From assembly GCF_030944405.1 (NCBI RefSeq), contig NZ_CP132339.1, positions 6,014,001 through 6,078,000 of the forward strand: 64,000 nucleotides of DNA. The letters are read 5' to 3'. A program made the position numbers and the translations under genes. The notes under the pieces are model-generated. The model did no database searches and was not told the origin of the DNA. It was given only the letters and a program-made list of their open reading frames with translations. This document shows positions 19,631-27,887 of the stretch, piece by piece. Within the stretch, counting starts at the first letter, position 1; the number at the start of each line of letters is the position of its first letter. This stretch comes from Janthinobacterium sp. J1-1. Lineage in GTDB: Bacteria; Pseudomonadota; Gammaproteobacteria; Burkholderiales; Burkholderiaceae_D.

Positions 19631-20784
19631 CGCTCGTGCGCCAGACCATGCCGACCGGCGAGCTGACCTTGCAGGTCGACGAGGCGCGCTTTCCACTGGA
19701 CGAGCTGATCGGCTACGCGGCGCGCGCCAACGCCAAGCGCGGCTTTTTATTCTTGTCGAAGGTGCTGGGCAAGCACTGGCCGGTCACGCCCACCGCGATG
19801 CAGGCGATCCACACTGATCTCGCTGCGCAGATTCCTGCGGACTTGCCCGGCCCGGTGGTGTTTATCGCCATGGCGGAAACCGCCGTCGGCCTGGGCCAGG
19901 GCGTGTTCGAGGCCTGGCTGCAAGCCCATCCCGGCAGCGAAGGTCTGTTCTTGCACAGCTCGCGCTACCGCGTGGGCGAGATCCCCTTCTTTGAATTCGA
20001 AGAGTCGCACAGCCACGCGCCGCGCCAGTTTTTACACCTGTCCGATAACGCCAGCGCCGTGTTCGCGCGCGCGCGCAGCCTGGTGCTGATCGACGATGAG
20101 GCATCGACCGGCAACACCTTCGCCAACCTGATCGCCGTCTGCCGCGCGCGCTATCCGCAACTGGAACAACTGCACCTGGGCGTGATCACCAATTTCATGG
20201 GCCAGCACGCCAACGCGGGCTTGAGCCAGCGCTTCGGCCTGCCCACCACGGTCGGCGCGGCCTTGTCCGGCCAATACGCTTTCCAGATGGGCGACACGCC
20301 GGCGCCCGTGGCTACCAGCGCCCAGCGTTTCGAAGCCAATGCGGAACGGGGCGCCAGCGACGCGTTCGGGCGCATCGGCGTGGACCGCCCATTGATGCCG
20401 CCGCAAGCGCTGGCCGCCCGGCTGGCGCAAGACATCGCCGACGGCGAATCGGTGCTGGTGCTGGGCACCGGCGAATTCATGCATCCGTCGTTTTTGCTGG
20501 GACGCGAGCTGGAGGTGTTGGGCAAGCATGTGGTGGTGCAGTCGACCACCCGCTCGCCGATCCTGTCGTGGGGCTCGGTCGGCCATATCGTGTCCTGCGA
20601 CGACAACTATGGCGAAGGCATCGCCAACTATCTGTACAACGTGGCGCCAGGTCAGTACCAGCACGTTTTTATCTGCCATGAAACCCCGGCCAGTCCGGCC
20701 CTCATGCAACTCGCCGGCCAGCTTCATGGCCGCCTGTTCCACTTTCAGTCAGAGACCACAATTGAAGAAATTCCTGTTTGTTGA
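19627..20784 (+). CDS. Phosphoribosyltransferase + TRSP domain protein
   Basis: 385 aa. The N-terminal domain (~1-230) is a PRTase: VVFIAMAETAVGLGQGVF early, and the PRPP loop SLVLIDDEASTGNTFANLI with D156/D157. The C-terminal domain (~265-385) carries the name-giving TRSP motif at 308-311 (VQSTTRSPILSWG) and GESVLVLGTGEFMHPSFLLG. This is the PRTase_2-TRSP architecture described in Ter clusters and predicted to join a ribose-5-phosphate to a base or similar. Cytoplasmic. Overlaps the ATP-grasp gene by 4 nt and the HAD gene by 23 nt. Confidence 0.9.
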   Translation: MTLVRQTMPTGELTLQVDEARFPLDELIGYAARANAKRGFLFLSKVLGKHWPVTPTAMQAIHTDLAAQIPADLPGPVVFIAMAETAVGLGQGVFEAWLQAHPGSEGLFLHSSRYRVGEIPFFEFEESHSHAPRQFLHLSDNASAVFARARSLVLIDDEASTGNTFANLIAVCRARYPQLEQLHLGVITNFMGQHANAGLSQRFGLPTTVGAALSGQYAFQMGDTPAPVATSAQRFEANAERGASDAFGRIGVDRPLMPPQALAARLAQDIADGESVLVLGTGEFMHPSFLLGRELEVLGKHVVVQSTTRSPILSWGSVGHIVSCDDNYGEGIANYLYNVAPGQYQHVFICHETPASPALMQLAGQLHGRLFHFQSETTIEEIPVC

Positions 20785-21514
20785 CCTGGACGACACACTG
20801 TTCCAGACCCCGAAAAAAGTGCCTGGCCAGACCGATCTGCAGCCGGCCGCCTACCTGAAAAATGGCGAGGCCTGCTCATTTACCACGGCGCGCCAGCGCG
20901 CGTTTTTTGAATTCGCGCAAAGCGGCATGACACTGATACCGGCCACGGCCAGGAATGGCGACGCGTTTCGCCGCGTCGACCTGCCGTTCACCAGTTATAC
21001 CGTGCTCGATTACGGCGGCATCGTGCTGCAACCGGGCGGTGAACTCGACACGGGCTGGCTGGCGCTGATGCAGGACGACATGCAGACGGCATTGCCGGGT
21101 TTGCGGGACGCCATGCGCATCATCGACGATTTCCAGGCCAAGGCCGGCATGCCGTCGCGCGCGCGCCTGATCGAAGACTACAACACGCCGTTCTACGTCG
21201 TGGTGAAAGACCATGAAGCGCGCGGCGAACGCCTGGCCGACATCGAGCAGCAGGTGTTGCTGGACTGGATCGCCAAAGAAGGCACGGACTACTTCATCCA
21301 CCGCAACGGCAACAACCTGGCCGTGCTGCCCAAGAGCCTGAACAAGGCGCGCGCCGTGGCCTACCTGCGCGCGGAACTGGAAGCCGAACATGGCCCGATC
21401 CTGAGCTTCGGCATGGGCGACAGCCGCTCGGACGCGCGCTTCATGGCCGCCTGCGACTATGCCATCATCCCGAACGGCACCCAGCTGGCGGCGCTGACGG
21501 TGGGCGCGCTATGA
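20762..21514 (+). CDS. HAD superfamily phosphatase of the Ter module
   Basis: 250 aa from TTG 20762 (LKKFLFVDLDDTLFQT), which gives the usual HAD start. An ATG-type start exists only far upstream inside the PRTase gene. Motif I DLDDT has nucleophile D8 and acid D10; motif IV is GMGDSRSDARF. A Cof-like cap seems to occupy residues ~90-190. Predicted to dephosphorylate an intermediate, plausibly a nucleotide-like 5'-phosphate made by the PRTases. Overlaps the previous gene by 23 nt and the next by 4 nt, so translation is almost certainly coupled. Confidence 0.87.
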   Translation: MKKFLFVDLDDTLFQTPKKVPGQTDLQPAAYLKNGEACSFTTARQRAFFEFAQSGMTLIPATARNGDAFRRVDLPFTSYTVLDYGGIVLQPGGELDTGWLALMQDDMQTALPGLRDAMRIIDDFQAKAGMPSRARLIEDYNTPFYVVVKDHEARGERLADIEQQVLLDWIAKEGTDYFIHRNGNNLAVLPKSLNKARAVAYLRAELEAEHGPILSFGMGDSRSDARFMAACDYAIIPNGTQLAALTVGAL

Positions 21515-22629
21515 GCATCACCGGCGCCACCACTGTGCAGCATTTCAGCGGCAGCTACCGCCAGGAAGACGTCGAATTCCTGCTCACGCCCATGGCCCTC
21601 GAACCGATACGCGACCTGGCCGAGAAAGAACGGCTGATCCAGTCTGGCCAGCGCCACTACAGCGAAATGCTGTCGCCCGAGTCCCTGCCCTCGCCGGCCT
21701 ACCTGGCGCTGTTCCAGAGCGCGTTCGCCGCCAACCGCCTGCAGATGGCGCGCGACTGTCTGCGCCTGGCCGCGCTGATCGCGGCGCGCCGTGAAGGCGC
21801 CATCACGCTGGTGTCGCTGGCGCGCGCCGGCACGCCGGTGGGCGTCATCCTCAAGCACTTGCTGACCCAGGTATTCCAGCGCGAATGCAGCCATTATTCG
21901 GTCTCCATCATCCGCGACCGCGGCATCGACACCAACGCCATCAAACATATCCTGACGCACGGCCACGCCGCCGATTCGATCGTGTTTGTCGACGGCTGGA
22001 CCGGCAAAGGCGTGATCTCGCGCGAGCTGCGCCAGACCGTCAGCGACTATAACGCGCAACATGGCACCAGCATCGACGGCGGCCTGTTCGTGCTGTCGGA
22101 CCTGGCCGGCACGGCCGCCTGCGCGGCGTCATCAAGCGACTATCTGATCCCGTCGAGCATATTGAACGCCACCGTCTCGGGCCTGGTCAGCCGCTCGGTG
22201 CTGAACGAGATGATAGGTCCGGACGACTTCCACGGCTGCGTGTACTACGCGCAGTTCGAGGCGCACGACCAGTCGCGCCAGTTCGCCGATGGCCTGGTGG
22301 CCGACGCCATCGCGATTGCCGGCAGCAGCGGCGTGCCACTGGCGGTGGCGACCGACGCGCCGGCCATGGCGGCGCGCTCGCAAGCGTATATGGCGCAGGC
22401 GCAAAATGACTACGGCATCAGCGACATCAACCTGATCAAGCCTGGCATCGGCGAAGCGACGCGCGTGCTGCTGCGACGCGTGCCGGAACGCCTGATCGTG
22501 CGCGACACGAATGCGCCGGACGTGGCACATTTGCTGCTTCTGGCGCAAGAAAAAGCCATCCCCGTTACCGTACAACCGGCGCTGCCTTACCAGGCGGTCG
22601 CCCTTATCAGGAGCGCAGTCGATGGATAA
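21511..22629 (+). CDS. StiP-family protein (PRTase_1 domain)
   Basis: 372 aa. Databases often call this family 'cysteine protease StiP', but the sequence shows a phosphoribosyltransferase-like core: TLVSLARAGTPVGVILKHLL, and the PRPP-loop-like SIVFVDGWTGKGVISREL with the essential acidic residue and TGKG. An N-terminal region ~1-70 (GSYRQEDVEFLLTPM) and a C-terminal alpha/beta part ending VTVQPALPYQAVALIRSAV flank it. I favour PRTase over protease because no Cys-His protease dyad is evident. A second PRTase next to the TRSP-linked one is the hallmark of Ter metabolite clusters. Confidence 0.88.
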   Translation: MSITGATTVQHFSGSYRQEDVEFLLTPMALEPIRDLAEKERLIQSGQRHYSEMLSPESLPSPAYLALFQSAFAANRLQMARDCLRLAALIAARREGAITLVSLARAGTPVGVILKHLLTQVFQRECSHYSVSIIRDRGIDTNAIKHILTHGHAADSIVFVDGWTGKGVISRELRQTVSDYNAQHGTSIDGGLFVLSDLAGTAACAASSSDYLIPSSILNATVSGLVSRSVLNEMIGPDDFHGCVYYAQFEAHDQSRQFADGLVADAIAIAGSSGVPLAVATDAPAMAARSQAYMAQAQNDYGISDINLIKPGIGEATRVLLRRVPERLIVRDTNAPDVAHLLLLAQEKAIPVTVQPALPYQAVALIRSAVDG

Positions 22630-23602
22630 CTCCATACACCCACAAAGTGAACACAAGGCGGCACTCGGCGCATCGATGTATGTGCCCACCACGCACAAGG
22701 ATTTGCTGGCGATCGCCAATGGCGACAAATTCAGCCATCTGCGGTCGGTGATCTTTTGCACGGAAGACGCGATCGCCGAGCGCGATCTCAGTTACGCGCT
22801 GTTCAACCTGTCGCTGGCGCTGCAGAACATGAGCGAGACATCCGACACCTTGCGCTTCGTGCGCGTACGCAATGTCGAAGTCATGGCGCGCGTGCTGGCC
22901 ATGCCGGGCGTGGAAAAACTGGCCGGTTTCGTGCTGCCCAAATCCACGCGCCACAATTTTGCCACCTACTTCGAGCAGGTGCGCCACACGCACCACCTGC
23001 TGATGCCGACCCTGGAAACGGCCGAAGTATTCGACGATGAAGAGATGAAGCTGTTCCGCGTCACGCTGGCCGCACCCGAGGTGCGCGCGCGCATCCTGGC
23101 GCTGCGCATCGGCGGCAACGACCTGCTGGCGCTTTTGGGCCTGCGCCGCCCGACCACCGGCACCATCTACCAGACCCCGCTGGGCCAGGTGATCGGCCGC
23201 CTGGTCACCATCTTCAAGCCGCACGGTTTCGAGCTGACGGCGCCCGTGTTCGAGCACCTGACGCAGGACGACTGGCTGGCCGCCGAAGTGGCGCAGGACA
23301 TGGCGCACGGCATGATCGCCAAGACCGCCATCCACCCGGACCAGGTGCCGCAGATCGAGCGCCACTACCAGGTGGCGCAGACCGATATCGAACTGGCGCT
23401 GCGCATCATCGACCCGGACAGCCCGGCCGTGTTCCGCATGCAGGAATCGATGTGCGAAGTGGCCACGCATTCAAGCTGGGCGCAGCGCATCATCGAGCAG
23501 GCGCGCCTGTTCGGCATCCGCCTGGCCGACGGCGCCGCCTTGCCGGGGGCCGCCATCAACCTGAATCCACTCACCATCAATGAAGGGACTGCACGACCAT
23601 GA
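22622..23602 (+). CDS. HpcH/HpaI aldolase-citrate lyase-like TIM-barrel (C-C bond lyase)
   Basis: 326 aa from ATG 22622; an in-frame upstream extension to 22511 lies inside the previous gene. The sequence ASMYVPTTHKDLLAIANGDKFSHLRSVIFCTEDAI begins like citrate lyase beta subunits and malyl-CoA lyases, with an acidic ED near strand 2. Later come LMPTLETAEVFD, ILALRIGGNDLLALLGLRR (metal/substrate Asp) and KTAIHPDQVPQIERHYQ, conserved in this superfamily. Expected to cleave or form a C-C bond in the module's metabolite. Overlaps its neighbours by 8 nt (upstream) and 4 nt (downstream). Confidence 0.87.
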   Translation: MDNSIHPQSEHKAALGASMYVPTTHKDLLAIANGDKFSHLRSVIFCTEDAIAERDLSYALFNLSLALQNMSETSDTLRFVRVRNVEVMARVLAMPGVEKLAGFVLPKSTRHNFATYFEQVRHTHHLLMPTLETAEVFDDEEMKLFRVTLAAPEVRARILALRIGGNDLLALLGLRRPTTGTIYQTPLGQVIGRLVTIFKPHGFELTAPVFEHLTQDDWLAAEVAQDMAHGMIAKTAIHPDQVPQIERHYQVAQTDIELALRIIDPDSPAVFRMQESMCEVATHSSWAQRIIEQARLFGIRLADGAALPGAAINLNPLTINEGTARP

Positions 23603-24858
23603 CCAATTTCACACGCGGACAAAAAGGCAAGCTGGCCGACCTGGGCCTGAACGGTCCCTTTGCAGTCACCCTGGACATCACCTCGGGCTCGATGGAAGTC
23701 GACGTCAGCTGCTTCGGCGTCGATGCAGCCGGCAAGCTGTCGGACGACCGCTACATGGTGTTCTACAACCAGAAAAGCGCGCCCGACAACGCCGTCACGG
23801 TGGCGCTGAACGGCCCGCGCTCGGTGTTCCAGATCGACCTGGCGCGCCTGCCCCAGTCCATCGACAAGCTGGTGTTCACTGCCGCGACGGAACAGGGCAG
23901 CATGCGCGCGCTGGGTGCCTCCAGCCTGGCGCTGGGCTCCGCCGCCACGTTCGCTTTTGCGGGCTCTGATTTCCAGGACGAAAAAGCCGTCATCATCGGC
24001 GAACTGTATCGCCGCGACGGCAGCTGGCGTTTCGGCGCCGTCGGCCAGGGTTTTGCCGGTGGCCTGGGCGCGCTACTGAAGCACTTTGGCGGCAGCGAGG
24101 CGGGATCGTCCACACCAGCGCCGGCAGCGACGCCAACGCCAGTGCCAGTGCCAGTGCCAACGCCGGCCGCGCCGCCGGCAAATAAAATCTCGCTGTCGAA
24201 AATCCGCCTGGAAAAGCGCGGCGACAAGATCTCGCTCGACAAGCGCGACAGCGGCGGCTATGGCCGCATCAAGGTCAACCTGAACTGGAACCAGAATGCC
24301 GCGCAAGGGCAGGCGCCGGCGTCGAAACTCGACACGGGCTTCCTCGGCAAGCTGTTCGCCAAGCCGGCCGGCCGCGCCGGTGGCATCGACCTCGATATCG
24401 GCTGCCTGTTCGAAATGAGCAACGGCAGCAAGAGCGCGGTGCAGGCGCTGGGCAACAGCTGGGGCGCGTTCGACCGTCCGCCGTACATCCACCTGGAAGG
24501 CGACGATCGCACGGGCAGCGTCAGCAGCGGCGAAAACATCTTTATCAACGGTACCCATTTCGACCAGATCAAGCGCGTGCTGGTGTATGCCTTCATCTAC
24601 GAAGGCGTGCCCAACTGGGCAGCCACCGACGGCGTGGTGACCATCGACGTGCCGGGACAGCCGACCGTCGAAGTGCGCCTCGACAGCGACAGCCAGCACG
24701 CCATGTGCGCGATCGCCATGCTGGAAAACCAGGGCGGCAACCTGCAGGTGACAAAACTGGTGGAATACTTCGGCGGCCAAGGTAAAATCACGGCGCACCA
24801 GGCGATGGACGAACGCTATAACTTCGGACTCAATTGGAAAGCTGGTCGCAAGGACTGA
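23599..24858 (+). CDS. TerD/TerA-type two-domain tellurium-resistance family protein
   Basis: 419 aa. The N-terminal ~165 residues form a divergent TerD domain (MVFYNQKSAPDNAV..., ending DGSWRFGAVGQGFAGGLGALLKHFGG). A Pro/Thr/Ala/Val-rich linker follows (~168-195). The C-terminal ~220 residues match the TerA-like region (ISLSKIRLEKRGDKISL, IKVNLNWNQ, DLDIGCLFEMSNG, FINGTHFDQIKRVLVYAFIYEG). The acidic Ca2+ loop of canonical TerD is weaker in the first domain. Last gene of the overlapping string (4-nt overlap), so the binding protein and the enzymes are translated together. Confidence 0.88.
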   Translation: MTNFTRGQKGKLADLGLNGPFAVTLDITSGSMEVDVSCFGVDAAGKLSDDRYMVFYNQKSAPDNAVTVALNGPRSVFQIDLARLPQSIDKLVFTAATEQGSMRALGASSLALGSAATFAFAGSDFQDEKAVIIGELYRRDGSWRFGAVGQGFAGGLGALLKHFGGSEAGSSTPAPAATPTPVPVPVPTPAAPPANKISLSKIRLEKRGDKISLDKRDSGGYGRIKVNLNWNQNAAQGQAPASKLDTGFLGKLFAKPAGRAGGIDLDIGCLFEMSNGSKSAVQALGNSWGAFDRPPYIHLEGDDRTGSVSSGENIFINGTHFDQIKRVLVYAFIYEGVPNWAATDGVVTIDVPGQPTVEVRLDSDSQHAMCAIAMLENQGGNLQVTKLVEYFGGQGKITAHQAMDERYNFGLNWKAGRKD

Positions 24859-24882
24859 CGCCACCCTTTATAGATAACCACC

Positions 24883-25257
24883 ATGACCCCCACCACCAAA
24901 AAAGTCAGCATCGCCCTGATCATCTTCCTGCTGGCAGGCGCCCTGCTGCTGGCGGCCTATACCTGGCTGGCCCTGAGTTTTTCGTACTCCGAAGGCGAAC
25001 GCGCCGGCCACTTGCTGAAGTTTTCCAAGCGGGGCTGGGTCTGCAAGACCTGGGAGGGCGAGTTGATGCTGACGGCGCTGCCAGGCACGATACCGGAAAA
25101 ATTCCAGTTCAGCGTGCGCGACGAAGCCGTGGCAAAACAGCTGACGGCCGCCGCCGGCAAGCACGTGCTGATCAGCTACAACCAGCACAAGGGCGTGCCG
25201 ACGCAATGCTTCGGCGAGACGGAATACTACGCCGACAAGGTCGTGCTGAGCCCTTGA
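24883..25257 (+). CDS. Membrane-anchored hypothetical protein (family often mislabelled 6-phosphogluconate dehydrogenase)
   Basis: 124 aa. One N-terminal membrane segment (~9-31, IALIIFLLAGALLLAAYTWL) and a small soluble domain, FSYSEGERAGHLLKFSKRGWVCKTWEGEL..., VLISYNQHKGVPTQCFGETEYY. I recognise the 'SEGERAG...KxGWxCKTWEGEL' family, which is widespread in proteobacteria and often carries an erroneous dehydrogenase name; nothing in it could bind NADP or 6-phosphogluconate. Two conserved Cys may be functional. It follows the TerA-like gene by 24 nt and may be the last gene of that transcript. Confidence 0.72.
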   Translation: MTPTTKKVSIALIIFLLAGALLLAAYTWLALSFSYSEGERAGHLLKFSKRGWVCKTWEGELMLTALPGTIPEKFQFSVRDEAVAKQLTAAAGKHVLISYNQHKGVPTQCFGETEYYADKVVLSP

Positions 25258-25281
25258 GCCTGATGGCGGTGCGACGACATG

Positions 25282-25312
25282 GCCGGCCCGTATTCACGGG
25301 CCGGCTTTTTTT
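25282..25312 (+). terminator. Terminator closing the Ter block
   Basis: 9-bp perfect stem GCCGGCCCG/CGGGCCGGC with a 6-nt loop and seven T residues. It directly abuts the stop codon of the convergent coiled-coil gene. Confidence 0.88.
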
Positions 25313-27762
25313 CAGTCCTCCTGGCGCGCGCGCCAGACGGTGCCCGTCACCGCATTGGTGTGCGTCAGGCGGTCGAGCACTTCGCGCGTCATGCTGGCCG
25401 ACGTTACCTGTTCGGCCTTGACGCGGGCGGCTGTCAACGCTGCCGAAAACTCGCCCTGCTTTTCACGCAGGCTGGCGCGCAGGTCGGCCAGTTCGCGTTC
25501 CTGCTGCTGCGCGCGGCGCATTTCCAGTTCCAGCAGCTGCTGCTTGGCCACCGCCATCGCGCGCGTGGTCTCGGCCGCCTTGCGCTGCACGGCCGCATGC
25601 GCCTGGGCGCTGTCGAGCAGGGCTCGCTGGGCTTCGAGTTTTTCCTGGGCCGCCTGGCGGGCGGCCATTTCGGCCTGTTCGCGCAAGCGCATGGCGTCCT
25701 GCGCCTGCTCTTCCATCAGTGCGCGCGCTTCGGCCGCCACGGTGGCCTGCTTTTCCGCATCGAGGCGGCCGGCGATGGCTTTCGAGGCGCGTTCCTCGGC
25801 GCTGCTGGCCTGGCGCTGCTGCGCCAGCTTTTCATCGATCAGCGCCAGCGATTCGCGCTCGCAGGCGACAAAGGCGCGCTCGGACGCCAGCAATTCTTCG
25901 GCGGCGTGCGCCTTGTCGCTTTCCACGCGGGCGCGCTCGCCATGCACCAGGCCCAGTTCCACCGCCAGGCGTGCCTGCGCCTGCACCGCCTGCGCGGCGG
26001 CCGCCTTCTGTTCGGCATCAACCAGCGCCTGCTCCAGCAAAATGCGGGTGGCGGCCGCTTCCCGCTCGGCCGCGTCCTTCAAGGCCAACTCCGCGTCCTG
26101 CCGGGCGCGCAGCACCTCAAGCTGCGCCTGCTCGGCGGCAGTGCGTTCCTGCGTTGCCTGCAGCGCCAGCGTTTCCGCATCGAGTTTTGCCTTCAGGGCG
26201 GCGATGGCGGCCTGCTCGGCGGTGACTCTGTCCTGTTCCTGCGCCGCCAGGCGCTCGGCCTGTAGCGCCTTCTGTTCGGCCAGTTCGGCCGCCTCGCGCT
26301 GCGCCGCCAGTTGTGCTTCGGCGCTGGCCAGGGCCTGCTGTTCGGCTGCGTTCTGGCGTTCGGCCAGGTCGCTGGCCGCCTGCGCCGTTTGCGCGCGCTG
26401 TTGCGCCAGGCTGGCCGCCTGCTGCTGCGCTTCGAGCTCACGCGCCGCGGCCAGGCTGGCGTCGTGCTCGGCCGCTTCGCGCGCGCGGGTTTCCTGCAGC
26501 GCCGCCGTTTCCGCTTCCATGCGGGCGTGGCCGGCGATTTCCGCGTCCTGCTCGGCAGCGATGCGGGCCAGCGCCACGGCGCGCAGCTGGCGGTCCACTT
26601 CGATGCGCGCTTCGGTGGCGGCCAGGATGCGCATGTCGGCATCGCGGCGCGCCTGGGCGCTGGCGGCGGCCACCATCTCCAGGCGCTCGCGGTGGACGGC
26701 CGCGTCGCGCAGTTCTTTTTCCGTCTGCAGGCGCAGATGCAGCGATTGGGCCGCATGGCGTTCCGATTCGGCCTGCGCCAGCGCGATCGCTTCGCGTTCC
26801 TGTTCCAGGTGGGCCAGCGCGCGCGCTTCTTCCAGCGCCCGCACTTCGGCGGCGGCGCGGTTGAAGGCCGATTCCAGCGCGATCTGGTCGGCGCGCTCGC
26901 GCTGCACCGTCAGTTCCAGTGCTTCACTTTCCGCTTCGGCCAGCATCTGCGCCGTCTTGCGCGCGCCGTGGGCATGGCGCTCGCGTTCGCGCGCCATCAC
27001 GGCCACGCGCGCGTCGGCCGAGGCGATGCCGACCATTTCTTCCTTGGCCGCCTGCACGGCGGCGACCCGCTCGACCGCCTGCAGGCGCGCCTGCTCGGTC
27101 TGTACCTGCAATTCCTCGGCGGCGCGCGCGGCCTGTTCGGCCAGCTCCGACTGCACCGCCACCTGTTCGCTGGCGCGCAAGCGGTTTTCCTGCTCGGCGC
27201 GCGTGCGCTGTTCGGCTGCCAGGCGGATTTCATTGTCGGAGTCGACGCGGGCGCGCAGTTCGGCCGTTTCCAGCTTCACCGCTTCGAGCCGCGCCACGCT
27301 GGCCTGGGCGGCGGCGCGCATGGTTTCCAGGCGCTCGCGGTTGGCGGCGATGGCTTCCTCGGCCGCTTGCGCGTTTTGCTGGGCGGCGGCGGCGGCGGCC
27401 GCATCGATGGCGGCGCGGTCTTCGGCCAGCGTGCGCACGCGCGCCTCGGCCAGGGCGCGGCTTTCGGCGGCGCAGGTGGCTTTCGCTTCCGCTTCGACCC
27501 GGGCAATGGCTTCGTGGATGGCTTTCAGTTCCATCTGCTGGCGGCCGGCGGCCGCATCGGGAGCCACTTCGGCCGTATCGCCGCCGGCATCGGATTCTGC
27601 TGCCTGCGACACGGGCACGGCCTTGGCCTGGGCGACGGGGGTGTCGGCTTCCGGGTCGAGATCCTGGAAATCATGCAGCGAGACGATGCTGTCCTGGTCG
27701 AACTCGTCGTCGTTGAGGGCGGCGGCTTGCTGATTGTGCTGTGCTGGCATGCGGGTATGCAT
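25312..27762 (-). CDS. Giant Ala/Glu/Gln-rich coiled-coil protein
   Basis: 816 aa from ATG 27762 (GAGAA upstream); an in-frame ATG at 27840 would add 26 residues. After an acidic, low-complexity head (~1-75; DDEFDQDSIVSLHDFQDLDPE), residues ~80-790 are one uninterrupted predicted coiled coil dominated by Ala, Glu, Gln and Arg heptads. A short C-terminal tail (MTREVLDRLTHTNAVTGTVWRARQ) may be a small folded end. No membrane segment, signal peptide or enzymatic motif, so probably a cytoplasmic structural or scaffold filament. It converges on the Ter block with only a terminator between. Function unknown. Confidence 0.82.
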   Translation of the reverse strand: MHTRMPAQHNQQAAALNDDEFDQDSIVSLHDFQDLDPEADTPVAQAKAVPVSQAAESDAGGDTAEVAPDAAAGRQQMELKAIHEAIARVEAEAKATCAAESRALAEARVRTLAEDRAAIDAAAAAAAQQNAQAAEEAIAANRERLETMRAAAQASVARLEAVKLETAELRARVDSDNEIRLAAEQRTRAEQENRLRASEQVAVQSELAEQAARAAEELQVQTEQARLQAVERVAAVQAAKEEMVGIASADARVAVMARERERHAHGARKTAQMLAEAESEALELTVQRERADQIALESAFNRAAAEVRALEEARALAHLEQEREAIALAQAESERHAAQSLHLRLQTEKELRDAAVHRERLEMVAAASAQARRDADMRILAATEARIEVDRQLRAVALARIAAEQDAEIAGHARMEAETAALQETRAREAAEHDASLAAARELEAQQQAASLAQQRAQTAQAASDLAERQNAAEQQALASAEAQLAAQREAAELAEQKALQAERLAAQEQDRVTAEQAAIAALKAKLDAETLALQATQERTAAEQAQLEVLRARQDAELALKDAAEREAAATRILLEQALVDAEQKAAAAQAVQAQARLAVELGLVHGERARVESDKAHAAEELLASERAFVACERESLALIDEKLAQQRQASSAEERASKAIAGRLDAEKQATVAAEARALMEEQAQDAMRLREQAEMAARQAAQEKLEAQRALLDSAQAHAAVQRKAAETTRAMAVAKQQLLELEMRRAQQQERELADLRASLREKQGEFSAALTAARVKAEQVTSASMTREVLDRLTHTNAVTGTVWRARQED

Positions 27763-27887
27763 AATTTCTCGCTGAATCGGATGAATTACAGAATTCCTGT
27801 TGGAATTATCGACACCATTATCGCGTGCCCGGGCCTGCATCAGCGCGGCAAGCAGAGGCCTGTTTACCGCGCTTTTCCCTATTTAGC

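Noticed and set aside
21511..22629. Name 'cysteine protease StiP'
   Set aside because: No protease dyad is visible and a PRPP-loop-like motif is present; I describe it as a PRTase_1-type protein.
24883..25257. 6-phosphogluconate dehydrogenase annotation seen for this family
   Set aside because: At 124 aa with one TM and no nucleotide-binding fold this cannot be that enzyme.
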